Counted from the stretch's first letter, positions 24,452 to 32,656 are shown. The stretch: 64,000 nt of DNA from Desulfovibrio sp. UIB00 (GCF_022508225.1 NZ_JAETXJ010000004.1:124001-188000), one strand, 5' to 3'. Notes: generated by a model from the letters alone, not told the origin. Made by a program: numbers and translations.

Positions 24452-25342
24452 TCACGGCAGCACAAGCTGCCCGTTTTCATGATATATGTGCATGCTGCCG
24501 GACTTAACATTGCCCAGCAGAGTCAACCCGGTTGCGCGCGCCATATCCACGGCACGCGACATGGCACGAGAAAGGGAGGCAAAAACCGGCACGCCGGCGC
24601 GCACGGCCTTTTGCGCAATTTCAGAGGCAATGCGCCCGCTGCTGATTATCATATGGTCAGCGGGATTCAGACCTTCCACAAGCATGTAGCCCACAAGGGT
24701 ATCAATGGCGTTGTGGCGGCCAATATCAAGGCAATAAAAAACCATGCCCTGCCTGTTGAGCAGAGCTGCGTTATGGCAGCCGCCTGTCTGGTGGAATACT
24801 TCGGAGCGTTCTTCCAGCTCCTGCGCGGCCCGCAGAATGACGCGCGGCTCCCAGCTGGGAGCTTCCGCGCGCGGCATACAGCGCAGTTTTCGGGCAGCCA
24901 GGGGAATGTTCCAGCCCATGGCCGAAGTGATGGTGAGCTTGGGGGCGGCCTGCTCCGTAGAACCGGCCGCCTTGCTACAGCAGGCCTCGCGCAGCAGCAC
25001 GTCCACCCGCACTTCTTCCGCCCCATCGGGAGGCGTTGCCCCGGAGGCGGCGGCAGGCAGGGGCGTTACGTCCACCCCGGCGAGGTCATGCAGGTTTTCA
25101 ATGAGGCCGCAGGAATAGAGAAATCCCGGCACAAGGTAGCGCAAATGCTGCCCAGAACAGGCCACGCGCACAAAGGGTACGCCGTTGACATGCATGGTCA
25201 GCGTCTGCTCCCGGCACGACAAAAATACGGACGGCGAAACCTTGCCGTTGCTGTAGGTCAGGATATCGTAACTGCGCACCGTGGCCGGGGGAGAAGCCAG
25301 CGGCAGAACATCGCCTGCGGTTAAGTTTTTGAACAAAGCCAT
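24452..25342 (-). CDS. fdhD: FdhD-family maturation protein lacking the CxxC motif
   Basis: 296 residues. FdhD transfers sulfur from IscS to the Mo/W-bis-pyranopterin cofactor of formate dehydrogenases. The C-terminal family features are present: TGGCHNAAL, DIGRHNAIDTLVG, SSGRIASE and the SLSRAMSRAVDMARATGLTLLG region. The usual CGVCG loop of the sulfur-transfer site is absent; the aligned stretch reads TSAMGWNIPLAARK. A CC pair occurs earlier (REACCSKAAG). It heads the AOR-Hmc cluster, so it probably serves AOR rather than formate dehydrogenase. ATG 25342 has AAGGAAGGGG; the frame open to 25519 covers the promoter region. Confidence 0.83.
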   Translation of the reverse strand: MALFKNLTAGDVLPLASPPATVRSYDILTYSNGKVSPSVFLSCREQTLTMHVNGVPFVRVACSGQHLRYLVPGFLYSCGLIENLHDLAGVDVTPLPAAASGATPPDGAEEVRVDVLLREACCSKAAGSTEQAAPKLTITSAMGWNIPLAARKLRCMPRAEAPSWEPRVILRAAQELEERSEVFHQTGGCHNAALLNRQGMVFYCLDIGRHNAIDTLVGYMLVEGLNPADHMIISSGRIASEIAQKAVRAGVPVFASLSRAMSRAVDMARATGLTLLGNVKSGSMHIYHENGQLVLP

Positions 25343-25445
25343 AGCACCCCTTCCTTTACTATGCGGAGCCGCTGTCGTTACGGAGGCGGCAACTTCCGGC
25401 AATCCACAACTATCTGCCCGTGTGCGCCAGAACTCATTGGCGGCC

Positions 25446-25511
25446 TGGGCCAAGCCGAAGCAATATCTGGGCCAGGCAAAGGCCAAATCTGGGCCAAATA
25501 TGAGCCAAGAC
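25446..25511. repeat. Three 22-bp direct repeats upstream of fdhD
   Basis: TGGGCCA occurs at 25446, 25468 and 25490, exactly 22 bases apart. Over the full 22 bases, units 1 and 2 agree at 16 positions and units 2 and 3 at 14. The period equals two helical turns, so the units would present binding sites on one face of the DNA. A degenerate fourth unit may start at 25512. Confidence 0.7.
25459..25474 (-). promoter_or_regulatory. Candidate sigma54 -24/-12 promoter for the fdhD-AOR-Hmc cluster
   Basis: On the minus strand the sequence is TGGCCCAGATATTGCT, one mismatch from TGGCAC-N5-TTGCW, with GG and GC exactly ten bases apart. Transcription would start near 25448, giving a leader of about 105 bases before ATG 25342. 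It overlaps the first and second direct repeat units. Confidence 0.5.
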
Positions 25512-25823
25512 CGGCTCAAAACTTCAGACTGAAAGTTGATACAAATTTGTTCTTTTTTTCACATCATTCCCGCTATGAACAATGTGCCCTTTTCAATTCT
25601 GGCTGATATTTTGTACGCTGGTAACAGATGGAGAGGATAACCCTGAGCCAGATGTTGCCCGTAAACGGTGAGGGGGATACCGCGTGGAAAACGTATTAAC
25701 TCGCGCAACTGGTTGGCTCTGCGCAACAATTACCTGACAACCTTCATGGTTTTTATTGTTTGCGTGAACAAAGCTTAGGTAAATCGCTTTATGCAGTCAA
25801 GCTCATGTGTTATTTTTCACCAC

Positions 25824-25879
25824 GTTAAATATTTTTTAACATACTAAAATATAACGATATTTACAATTCCATTGTAAAT
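25824..25879. promoter_or_regulatory. Cluster of three AT-rich inverted repeats upstream of moeA
   Basis: GTTAAA-N5-TTTAAC (25824-25840), AAATAT-N4-ATATTT (25847-25862) and TTTACAATTCCATTGTAAA (25860-25878, extendable by one base pair each side). They lie 60-120 bases before the moeA start and are probable regulator sites. TATAACGAT within them resembles a ModE half-site, but no full ModE site is visible. Confidence 0.45.
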
Positions 25880-25941
25880 TACTATAGTTACAAAAATAAA
25901 AAATCAACCAGTGGAGTGCAATCCACAAGGAAGGTCACGGC

Positions 25942-27231
25942 GTGTCCCTGTATTTTTGCTTGCGGGAAACTGCGGATATTACCGCCTTTATTGCCGGAGC
26001 AAATCCCTTGCAGGCAGAGCCTGTATCTGTAAGCGCTGCCCTTGGCAGAGTGCTTGCCGCAGATATGCACGCGCCCGTTCCCTGCCCTTCCACCTGCCGC
26101 TCCACACGCGATGGGTACGCGCTACGCGCAGCAGACGTCGCCGGGGCATGCCCCACAGCCCCGGTGCTGCTTCACCTAACGGGTGAAAGCCGCATGGGCA
26201 GGTCCTGCGGCGGCACGCTGCAAAAAGGCGAGGCATGGCGCGTCTACACGGGCAGCACCTTGCCCGAAGGCGCTGACGCCGTGCTTATGCAGGAATTTGC
26301 GACACTGAACGATCCGTTGGCAGACTCAAAGGATGCTCCGCCGATCGTGGCAGCTTCCGCCCCGTGCGCAGCGGGGGAAAATATCCTTGCGCCCGGTGCG
26401 GACATGCCTCAGGGCGCGCTGCTGGCACAGGCTGGAACGAAGCTTGGAGCGCACCACATGGCCCTGCTGGCGCAATTTTTCAAAGAGGTGCCGCTGCGCC
26501 GCAAGCCAGTGATGGGCATTCTTTCCACTGGCGACGAATTTTGCGGTTCTGACCTGCAGAACGGCTTTGCCGCTTGCCAGAGCAATACCAATGCCCTGCT
26601 TCTGGAGGGGCTTGCCGCCTCTCTGGGCGCAAACTGCCTGCACCTTGGCACTGCGCCGGACAATGTGCAGGCTCTGGGCCAGCATCTGCGCGCGGCCTTG
26701 CCCGATGGCCCCACGCCTTGCGACGTCATTGCGGTTATTGGCGGTTCTTCCGGCGGCAAACGCGATTTCAGCGCCCAGGCCATAGCAGGCCTGCCGGGCT
26801 GCGAGATGTGCGGGCATGACCAGCGGGTAAGCAGTGGCCGCCCTCTCACACTTGCCCGCAGGGGGCAGACAACTATTTGGGGTTTGCCGGGGCATTCCCT
26901 CAGCCTTGCGCTGGCTGCGCAGGTTTTTCTGGTGCCCCTGCTGCAAAGGCTTGCCGGGCAGCAGGGCTCGCCGCAGCATATGAACTGGCAACCAGTTGTG
27001 CTGGCGCGCCTTGGCATTGCCCTGCCTGTGGAGGGAAACGCCCCCACCCACTACCCCGTGATATTGCAGCGTGAGCATGGTCGCGTGACGGCCTGGCCCG
27101 TTGCCGCTGGCACTGGCAAAACCGCCGTGCTGCGCGACATGGACGGCTGGATAACCATGCCCGGCAGCAATGATATGTCCAGAGGCGGTTTACGCCGTGG
27201 CGCTGCCGTGCGTGTGCGCCTCTTTGCCTGA
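25942..27231 (+). CDS. moeA: MoeA-family molybdopterin metal-insertion enzyme
   Basis: 429 residues with MoeA landmarks: RSTRDGYAL, GSTLPEGADAVL, AGENILAPGADM, GILSTGDEF, SNTNALLLEGLAASLGA and a GGSSGGKRDF catalytic segment. MoeA inserts molybdate or tungstate into adenylylated molybdopterin. The usual GLPGNPVS loop reads GLPGHSLS, a divergence from housekeeping MoeA. It is divergent from the fdhD-AOR cluster, so it may be the tungsten-inserting paralogue for that enzyme (inference). The start is a GTG at 25942 after AAGGAAGG. Confidence 0.85.
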   Translation: MSLYFCLRETADITAFIAGANPLQAEPVSVSAALGRVLAADMHAPVPCPSTCRSTRDGYALRAADVAGACPTAPVLLHLTGESRMGRSCGGTLQKGEAWRVYTGSTLPEGADAVLMQEFATLNDPLADSKDAPPIVAASAPCAAGENILAPGADMPQGALLAQAGTKLGAHHMALLAQFFKEVPLRRKPVMGILSTGDEFCGSDLQNGFAACQSNTNALLLEGLAASLGANCLHLGTAPDNVQALGQHLRAALPDGPTPCDVIAVIGGSSGGKRDFSAQAIAGLPGCEMCGHDQRVSSGRPLTLARRGQTTIWGLPGHSLSLALAAQVFLVPLLQRLAGQQGSPQHMNWQPVVLARLGIALPVEGNAPTHYPVILQREHGRVTAWPVAAGTGKTAVLRDMDGWITMPGSNDMSRGGLRRGAAVRVRLFA

Positions 27232-27325
27232 CCCCCTGTCCGTCTGCCCAGCACGCCACCAGCTTGCCATGCCGCATGGCTGTGGCTACACTTGCAGGCA
27301 CATCAACTGCAAACGGTGAAAAGCC

Positions 27326-28207
27326 ATGCCTCCCCGCCCTTCTACCCCACAGCAAACCTTCATTTCTCCGGACAAGTATCCGTATCTTGAAGTGCGCACC
27401 ACGCTGCAAAGCACCCAGCCCTACGCCGAGCATTTCCATTCAGCTTTTTCTTTTGGCCTGATTCTTGAGGGCGGCACCTGTTTTGCGCTCATGGGGCAAA
27501 GGCATGAAGCGCTCAAGGGCGACATCGCCCTGATTGCCCCCGGGCTGCCGCATAGTTGCAATCCTCTGCACGGAAAAGCGCGCAGCTACCTTATGGCCTA
27601 TTTTGACGCGGCATGGTTTGCGCGCAATATCTGCCGCCCCCTGGGTATTGCCGATGCGTATGAAGTAACGCTGCCCGTTGTGCGCGACCCGGCGCTCTTT
27701 CAGCAGGGGGTTGCCGCCATGGAGGCTTTTTGCAGTGGTGCGGACGATGCGGAAATACGTTTTGTGACGCTTTTCAGGCAGCTTCAATGGGGATACGGCT
27801 GCCTCGCCAACATATCTGAACACGCTGGCAAAAAGACGGACTATCCCCTTACCGCCACAAACATTCTGCTGACCGCCGACAGCGCGCCCATGGCAGGTGA
27901 AAACGGCCCACCTGCCACAGACCATGCGCCCGTTACATCTTTGGCCCGCAGGGCTGGCCTGCGGCGCGAGAGCTTTTCGCGCGCATTCCGCCGCACGGCG
28001 GGCTTGCCGCCCAAGGCGTGGCTGCACTGCCTGCGGCTGGAAAAGGCCCGCGCCATGCTGCGTCAGGGCAAAAGCATTGCCGATGCGGCCCTTGCGGCAG
28101 GCTATGCCGATCAAAGCCACTTTCACCGCATGTTTGTAAAATTTTATTCCGTCACGCCCGGCTGCTATCAGCGGGGGCGGTCACATTCGTACAATACGCG
28201 CAAATAA
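27326..28207 (+). CDS. AraC-family transcriptional regulator
   Basis: 293 residues. The N-terminal half is a cupin-like AraC ligand domain (HFHSAFSFGLILEGG, GDIALIAPGLPHSCNP), and the C-terminal domain (about 195-290) has two helix-turn-helix units: VTSLARRAGLRRESFSRAFRR and SIADAALAAGYADQSHFHRMF, then a KFYSVTPGCYQ tail. It lies 33 bases before a LysE exporter gene on the same strand. This AraC-LysE pairing is common, with the regulator controlling the exporter, probably in response to an amino acid. Confidence 0.85.
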   Translation: MPPRPSTPQQTFISPDKYPYLEVRTTLQSTQPYAEHFHSAFSFGLILEGGTCFALMGQRHEALKGDIALIAPGLPHSCNPLHGKARSYLMAYFDAAWFARNICRPLGIADAYEVTLPVVRDPALFQQGVAAMEAFCSGADDAEIRFVTLFRQLQWGYGCLANISEHAGKKTDYPLTATNILLTADSAPMAGENGPPATDHAPVTSLARRAGLRRESFSRAFRRTAGLPPKAWLHCLRLEKARAMLRQGKSIADAALAAGYADQSHFHRMFVKFYSVTPGCYQRGRSHSYNTRK

Positions 28208-28240
28208 AAAGAGGGTGTGCTGTCCGCAAGGAGGCCACCC

Positions 28241-28939
28241 ATGTCTGTTTCCACACTGATTCCCGCTGCTTTTCCAGCGCTGGCTCTGGCGCATTTTCTG
28301 GCCCTGCTCAGCCCCGGCCCGGATTTTTTCCTTATCATTGGCCATGCCGTGCGGCATCGGCTGCGCGGTTCGCTGTTTATCTGCCTTGGCATCGCCCTGG
28401 GCAATGCCCTGTATATCTGCCTGGCGGTCTCCGGCTGGTCGGTCATGCGGCAAATGCCCGCCATGTACCGGTTGCTGGAGCTTGCGGGCGCTGCCTATCT
28501 TGCATGGCTGGGCTTTTTGCTGCTGCGGGCCAGCCGGAAGGCCGCCACCCGCAAGACTACGCCAAGCCAGCATGCGCCAAGCCAACCTTCGCCTAACCAG
28601 ACAGGCAGCCTCGCCACAGGCCATGCAAGCCCCCTTTCTCCCGGCAGGCAACTGCTCACGGGGCTAGGCTCTGCCCTGCTCAACCCCAAGAACGCCGTTT
28701 TTTACCTCACGCTCATGACAGTAATCCTCGGCCCCACCGCCACCCTGCCGCAGCAGGCCTTTGCCGGACTGTGGATGACCCTGCTGGTCTTTGCCTGGGA
28801 CGCCGCCCTTGCCGCCGCCATATCCCTGCCCGGCGCGCAGCGGGCGCTGGAAAAGCGCATTCCACTCATTGAAGGGCTGGCAGGGCTGACGCTTGCCAGT
28901 ATTGCCCTCTGGCTGGTGCTGCGGCCCCTGTTCTACTGA
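28241..28939 (+). CDS. LysE/RhtB-family amino acid exporter
   Basis: 232 residues with about six membrane helices. The LysE signature LSPGPDFFLIIGHA near the N-terminus and LNPKNAVFYLTLM in the second half are present. A Ser/Pro/Gln-rich linker of about 35 residues (around 105-140) separates the two helix groups and is longer than usual. AAGGAGG precedes ATG 28241. Substrate is unknown. A terminator follows directly. Confidence 0.88.
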   Translation: MSVSTLIPAAFPALALAHFLALLSPGPDFFLIIGHAVRHRLRGSLFICLGIALGNALYICLAVSGWSVMRQMPAMYRLLELAGAAYLAWLGFLLLRASRKAATRKTTPSQHAPSQPSPNQTGSLATGHASPLSPGRQLLTGLGSALLNPKNAVFYLTLMTVILGPTATLPQQAFAGLWMTLLVFAWDAALAAAISLPGAQRALEKRIPLIEGLAGLTLASIALWLVLRPLFY

Positions 28940-28959
28940 GCATGCCGAAAAAAAAGACA

Positions 28960-28995
28960 GAAAGCCCGCGTCACTGCAACGCGGGCTTTCTTTGT
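28960..28995. terminator. Bidirectional terminator after lysE-like gene
   Basis: A 12-bp perfect stem GAAAGCCCGCGT / ACGCGGGCTTTC (28960-28971 with 28979-28990). TTTG follows on the plus strand and a run of T follows on the minus strand, so it also serves the convergent DUF4139 gene. Confidence 0.85.
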
Positions 28996-29087
28996 ATCAG
29001 GCAGATATATCTCAGGATAATTGTTCAGGGACGCGGACTTTCGGGGAAGGAATCCGCCCCCGTAACGCATCTTACCGCCTCCGAAAA

Positions 29088-30695
29088 CTAGGGCGCATCG
29101 GGATTCAGCTCAATCTCCACAGGCGAGGTGATGGTCAACTCATGCTTGACCTCGGCCTTGCCGCCCGCAGGCGCATCCACATTCCAGAACAGCAGATGTT
29201 CCTTGGCATCCTGCTGGGCCTGCGGTTTGTCGCGGTAGGTCACGGTAACGCCCTGATCCACCAGCATGGGCATGGGCCGCTCAAGGCGCACGGTCACGGC
29301 CCTGTCGCGGGTGTTGCGCACGGTATACGTCCAGCCCCATGTCCAGGTACGGCTCTTGCCGATAAAGCCCTTTTCGCCGCGCTGGCGCAGATCGGCGGCG
29401 GCATTGACCTGCACGCGCGGGTCAGCGCCAAAGTAGAGCGTAACCTCGTTGCCCTTGGGGCGGAACTGCCCCATACCCACGCTCTGCCCGTCCACGCTGA
29501 ACTCCGCATGGCCGTCAGGCCAAGCCTGTCCCTCGGGCAGGGTATGGCGCGCCATGAGCCACACGCGGCTGTCGCCCACGGAGGGACGCGCCAGCCACTG
29601 CAAGGGGGCCTTCCATTCATCCGCCAGCACCAGCAGACGCGAACGGCCTTCAGGCAAGCCCTTTTCTCCGGGCGTCCAGGCGGCGTACATACCACTGGTG
29701 TCGGCTTCTACAGGCGCGGCAGGGGCAGGAGCAGCTTCGGACATGGCGGCATCGGCTGTCATCAGCATACGCGGGGCCGCCTTGGCAAGGGGCTGGGCCA
29801 CGGGCTGAGGTTGGGAATCAATCACCCAGTGCGGCAAAGGCATGGGTTCGCGCGGGCCTTGCCCACGGGAAACAAGCGTCAGGCGCGTGTCTGTCCAGTC
29901 CATGCCGGAGAACTGCCACACCTCGGCCATAAAGCGCACGCTCACGGCATCGCCCTTGCCCTTGTCGGGCTGTACGTCAAAAACATAGGCAGGCCGCCAG
30001 CCGCAATTGCGCAGCGTATAACTGTAACGCACAGGCAGCGTGGTTGCGGATACCTGCTTTTGCAGGGTGATAAGCACTGTCTGCCCAAGCTCTGGGCTTG
30101 GCGGCAACTGCTGCAATTCCTGCTTCAACAGTGCCAGACGGCGCTCCAGCTCGGCCTTTTCGTAGCTGAGGGCTGGCACTACCTCGGCCACGCGCTTTTC
30201 GCGCTGGGTCATATCCTGAAAGCTGCCCTCGGCGGGCGCGCCTTCCCACAGGGCCAACTGGGCCTTTACGGCCTCAAGCTTGCCCGCGAGGGTCATCAGC
30301 GCGTGCTGGCGCTCTTCGCGCAGTTTTGCAAGATTGCCGCCCTGATCGAGAGTCTGGGGCAAAAACGCCCAGCGCACGATGGTATGGCCCGGTATGGAGA
30401 CCTGAAAATTCTCGGCCCCGGCGGGCAGCACTACGCGCACCTGACTTGCGCCATCGGTGGAAACCACAGGCGCCTGCTGCTCCACCTCAAGCAACCCGCC
30501 GGAAGGCGTGAGGCGCGCGGCCTTCGGCACTGCTGGCGTGTTGGGCAAGGGTGCGGCCAGAGCGCTCAAAGAAAACAATCCGCTCAAAAAGCAGAGGGTA
30601 AGAGCAAGCAAGGCAGGCCGCCCGCTGGCAGATCTGCGGCAAATGCCAAGACCGGAAAGGAAAAAACGCAGGGGAGAAAGGACGGTGTACGACAT
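29088..30695 (-). CDS. DUF4139-domain exported protein
   Basis: 535 residues with a hydrophobic leader (about 30-50, ending LSALAA). Residues around 115-190 form a coiled coil rich in Glu/Leu (AKLREERQHALMTLAGKLEA), and the C-terminal half is the DUF4139 beta-rich domain (SYTLRNCGWRPAYVFDV, WTWGWTYTVRN). Relatives are called mucoidy inhibitor A-like, but the role is not established in bacteria. It is probably periplasmic or outer-membrane associated. GGAGGGCC precedes ATG 30695. The EttA gene ends 68 bases upstream on the same strand. Confidence 0.78.
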   Translation of the reverse strand: MSYTVLSPLRFFLSGLGICRRSASGRPALLALTLCFLSGLFSLSALAAPLPNTPAVPKAARLTPSGGLLEVEQQAPVVSTDGASQVRVVLPAGAENFQVSIPGHTIVRWAFLPQTLDQGGNLAKLREERQHALMTLAGKLEAVKAQLALWEGAPAEGSFQDMTQREKRVAEVVPALSYEKAELERRLALLKQELQQLPPSPELGQTVLITLQKQVSATTLPVRYSYTLRNCGWRPAYVFDVQPDKGKGDAVSVRFMAEVWQFSGMDWTDTRLTLVSRGQGPREPMPLPHWVIDSQPQPVAQPLAKAAPRMLMTADAAMSEAAPAPAAPVEADTSGMYAAWTPGEKGLPEGRSRLLVLADEWKAPLQWLARPSVGDSRVWLMARHTLPEGQAWPDGHAEFSVDGQSVGMGQFRPKGNEVTLYFGADPRVQVNAAADLRQRGEKGFIGKSRTWTWGWTYTVRNTRDRAVTVRLERPMPMLVDQGVTVTYRDKPQAQQDAKEHLLFWNVDAPAGGKAEVKHELTITSPVEIELNPDAP

Positions 30696-30726
30696 TGGCC
30701 CTCCGGCGAAAACCGCCGCATACAAA

Positions 30727-30757
30727 GCCGCCGCGCCGCAAGATGCAGCGCGGCGGC
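30727..30757 (-). terminator. Possible weak terminator between ettA and the DUF4139 gene
   Basis: A 10-bp GC-only stem GCCGCCGCGC / GCGCGGCGGC (30727-30736 with 30748-30757). The following minus-strand tail is only CTTTG, so termination would be partial and read-through into the DUF4139 gene is likely. Confidence 0.35.
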
Positions 30758-30763
30758 GGGCGG

Positions 30764-32446
30764 CTAACGCGTCAGTTTGCGGTACTTGATGCGGTGCGGC
30801 GTGTCGGCGTCTTTGCCGAGCCGCTTTTTACGGTCTTCTTCGTAGTCCGTATAGTTGCCTTCATAAAACACCACGCTGGAATCGCCTTCAAAGGCCATGA
30901 TGTGCGTGGCCACGCGGTCCAGGAACCAGCGGTCATGGCTGATAACCAGCACGCAACCGGCAAAGTTGTCCAGCGCGTCTTCAAGGGCGCGCATGGTGTT
31001 TACGTCAATATCGTTGGTGGGTTCGTCAAGCAGCAGCACGTTTGCGCCAGACTTGAGCATGCAGGCCAGATGCACGCGGTTGCGTTCACCGCCCGAAAGC
31101 ACGTCCACCTTCTTCTGCTGGTCAGCGCCGTGGAAGTTGAAACGCGTGCAATAGGCGCGGGCGTTGACTTCACGCCCGCCCAGCTTGATGACTTCAGCGC
31201 CATCGCTGATGATCTCATACACCGTCTTGCCGGGCGTGAGCGATTCACGGCCCTGATCCACATAGGCAAACTGCACGGTTTCTCCCACCTTGAGCGTGCC
31301 TGTGTCGGGCTTTTCCTGCCCCACAAGCATCTTGAACAGGGTGGTCTTGCCCGCGCCGTTGGGGCCGATAATGCCCACAATGGCACCGGGGGGGATAATG
31401 GCGTTGACATTTTCCATCAGTTCCCTTTCGCCCATGCCCTTGCTGACGCCCTCAAGCTCAAAAACGACCTTGCCCAGACGCTGTCCCGGCGGAATGTAGA
31501 TTTCCAGATCAGGCGCGCGCTTTTCACTTTCGTGGGAAAGCATGGCCTCGTAGGCGTTAAGGCGCGCCTTGCCCTTGGCGTGACGGCCCTTGGCCGACAT
31601 GCGCACCCATTCCAGCTCGCGTTGCAGGGTCTTCTGACGGTCGGCTTCGGTTCTTTCTTCGTTGGCAAGGCGCTTCTGCTTCTGCTCCAGCCAGGAAGAA
31701 TAGTTGCCCTTCCACGGAATGCCACGGCCACGGTCAAGCTCCAGAATCCAGCCCGCCACGTTGTCGAGGAAGTAGCGGTCATGGGTAACGGCAATAACTG
31801 TGCCGGGGAAGGTGGAGAGGAAGCGCTCCAGCCAGGCCACCGACTCGGCGTCAAGGTGGTTGGTGGGTTCGTCAAGCAGCAGAATGTCGGGCGATTCCAG
31901 CAGCAGGCGGCACAGGGCCACGCGGCGGCGCTCGCCGCCCGAAATCTGGGCAACGGGCATGTCGCCGGGGGGGCAACGCAGGGCGTCCATGGCCATTTCA
32001 AGGCGCGAATCCAGATCCCAGACGTTCTTGGCGTCCATGAGTTCCTGCACTTCGGCCTGACGGGCGATGAGGGCGTCCATCTCGTCCGCTTCCATTGGCT
32101 CGGCGAACTTGGCGTTGATTTCTTCAAATTCGCGGGCAATGGCGGTGAGGTTGCTCACTCCGTCTTCCACCACTTCGCGCACTGTGCGGGTTTCGTCCTT
32201 GAGCGGCTCCTGTTCCAGATAGCCGATGGTGTAGCCCGGGGCCAGTACGGTCTTGCCGTCAAAGGCCTGATCCACGCCCGCCAGAATGCGCAGCAGGCTG
32301 GATTTACCCGCGCCGTTCAGACCAAGCACGCCGATTTTGGCCCCGTAGAAGTACGAAAGAGAAATGTCTTTCAGCACTTCCTTCTGGCCATGACGCTTGG
32401 TGACGCGGATCATGGAATAAATAATCTTGTCCGGTTCGTTACTCAT
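30764..32446 (-). CDS. ettA: EttA, ABC-F translational throttle ATPase
   Basis: 560 residues with two ABC domains: Walker A GLNGAGKSS and GPNGAGKTT, signatures ISGGERRR and LSGGERNR, and both Walker B as LLLDEPTN. The arm and P-site-tRNA interaction linker lie between them (about residues 225-320). EttA binds the ribosomal E site and gates the first elongation step according to ADP/ATP ratio. Length equals the usual EttA. ATG 32446 has GAGGAG upstream. Confidence 0.92.
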   Translation of the reverse strand: MSNEPDKIIYSMIRVTKRHGQKEVLKDISLSYFYGAKIGVLGLNGAGKSSLLRILAGVDQAFDGKTVLAPGYTIGYLEQEPLKDETRTVREVVEDGVSNLTAIAREFEEINAKFAEPMEADEMDALIARQAEVQELMDAKNVWDLDSRLEMAMDALRCPPGDMPVAQISGGERRRVALCRLLLESPDILLLDEPTNHLDAESVAWLERFLSTFPGTVIAVTHDRYFLDNVAGWILELDRGRGIPWKGNYSSWLEQKQKRLANEERTEADRQKTLQRELEWVRMSAKGRHAKGKARLNAYEAMLSHESEKRAPDLEIYIPPGQRLGKVVFELEGVSKGMGERELMENVNAIIPPGAIVGIIGPNGAGKTTLFKMLVGQEKPDTGTLKVGETVQFAYVDQGRESLTPGKTVYEIISDGAEVIKLGGREVNARAYCTRFNFHGADQQKKVDVLSGGERNRVHLACMLKSGANVLLLDEPTNDIDVNTMRALEDALDNFAGCVLVISHDRWFLDRVATHIMAFEGDSSVVFYEGNYTDYEEDRKKRLGKDADTPHRIKYRKLTR

Positions 32447-32613
32447 GATGCTCCTCAAAATTTGGTGACGCTTCCGGCCCTGCGCCGTTTGAGATAGCGC
32501 GGGGCGAAGCGCGCGCCAAATGGGCGCGCTGGATTGATGACAAACCCGGCCATGCAGGCCAAGGGTTTGCGCCGCCAAAACGGCAGCTCCGTCAGGCGGA
32601 TAAAACGATTGCC

Positions 32614-32656
32614 CTGTGCGGGCAGGCCGCAGATTTCTGCGGTTTGCCGCGCACAG
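32614..32656 (-). terminator. Large hairpin upstream of ettA, terminator or structured leader
   Basis: CTGTGCG pairs with CGCACAG and an inner CCGCAGA pairs with TCTGCGG, giving about 19 pairs with one bulge and a four-base loop. On the minus strand it is followed by AATCGTTTTATCC. It could be a second terminator for cyuA or an RNA element in the ettA leader. Confidence 0.45.

Larger units (their letters stand above)
25343..25941. other. Divergent regulatory region between fdhD-AOR-Hmc and moeA
   Basis: About 600 bases without a credible gene. The fdhD side (25343-25540) is GC-rich and carries three 22-base direct repeats and a sigma54-like site. The middle (25620-25740) is of mixed composition and could be a structured leader, but I could not match it to a molybdenum-cofactor or other riboswitch. 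The moeA side (25740-25920) is very AT-rich and contains three inverted repeats. Confidence 0.6.

Noticed and set aside
25446..25511. The 22-bp repeats as a CRISPR array
   Set aside because: Units are contiguous with no spacers and there are no cas genes.
25620..25740. Molybdenum-cofactor or other riboswitch upstream of moeA
   Set aside because: Mixed GC content and possible pairing were noticed, but I could not match any conserved core.
28893..30767. 624-residue plus-strand frame opposite the DUF4139 gene
   Set aside because: His/Gly/Gln-rich antisense composition, starts inside lysE and overlaps a terminator.
30695..32497. 600-residue plus-strand frame opposite ettA
   Set aside because: Antisense of a highly conserved ABC-F gene; no protein features.
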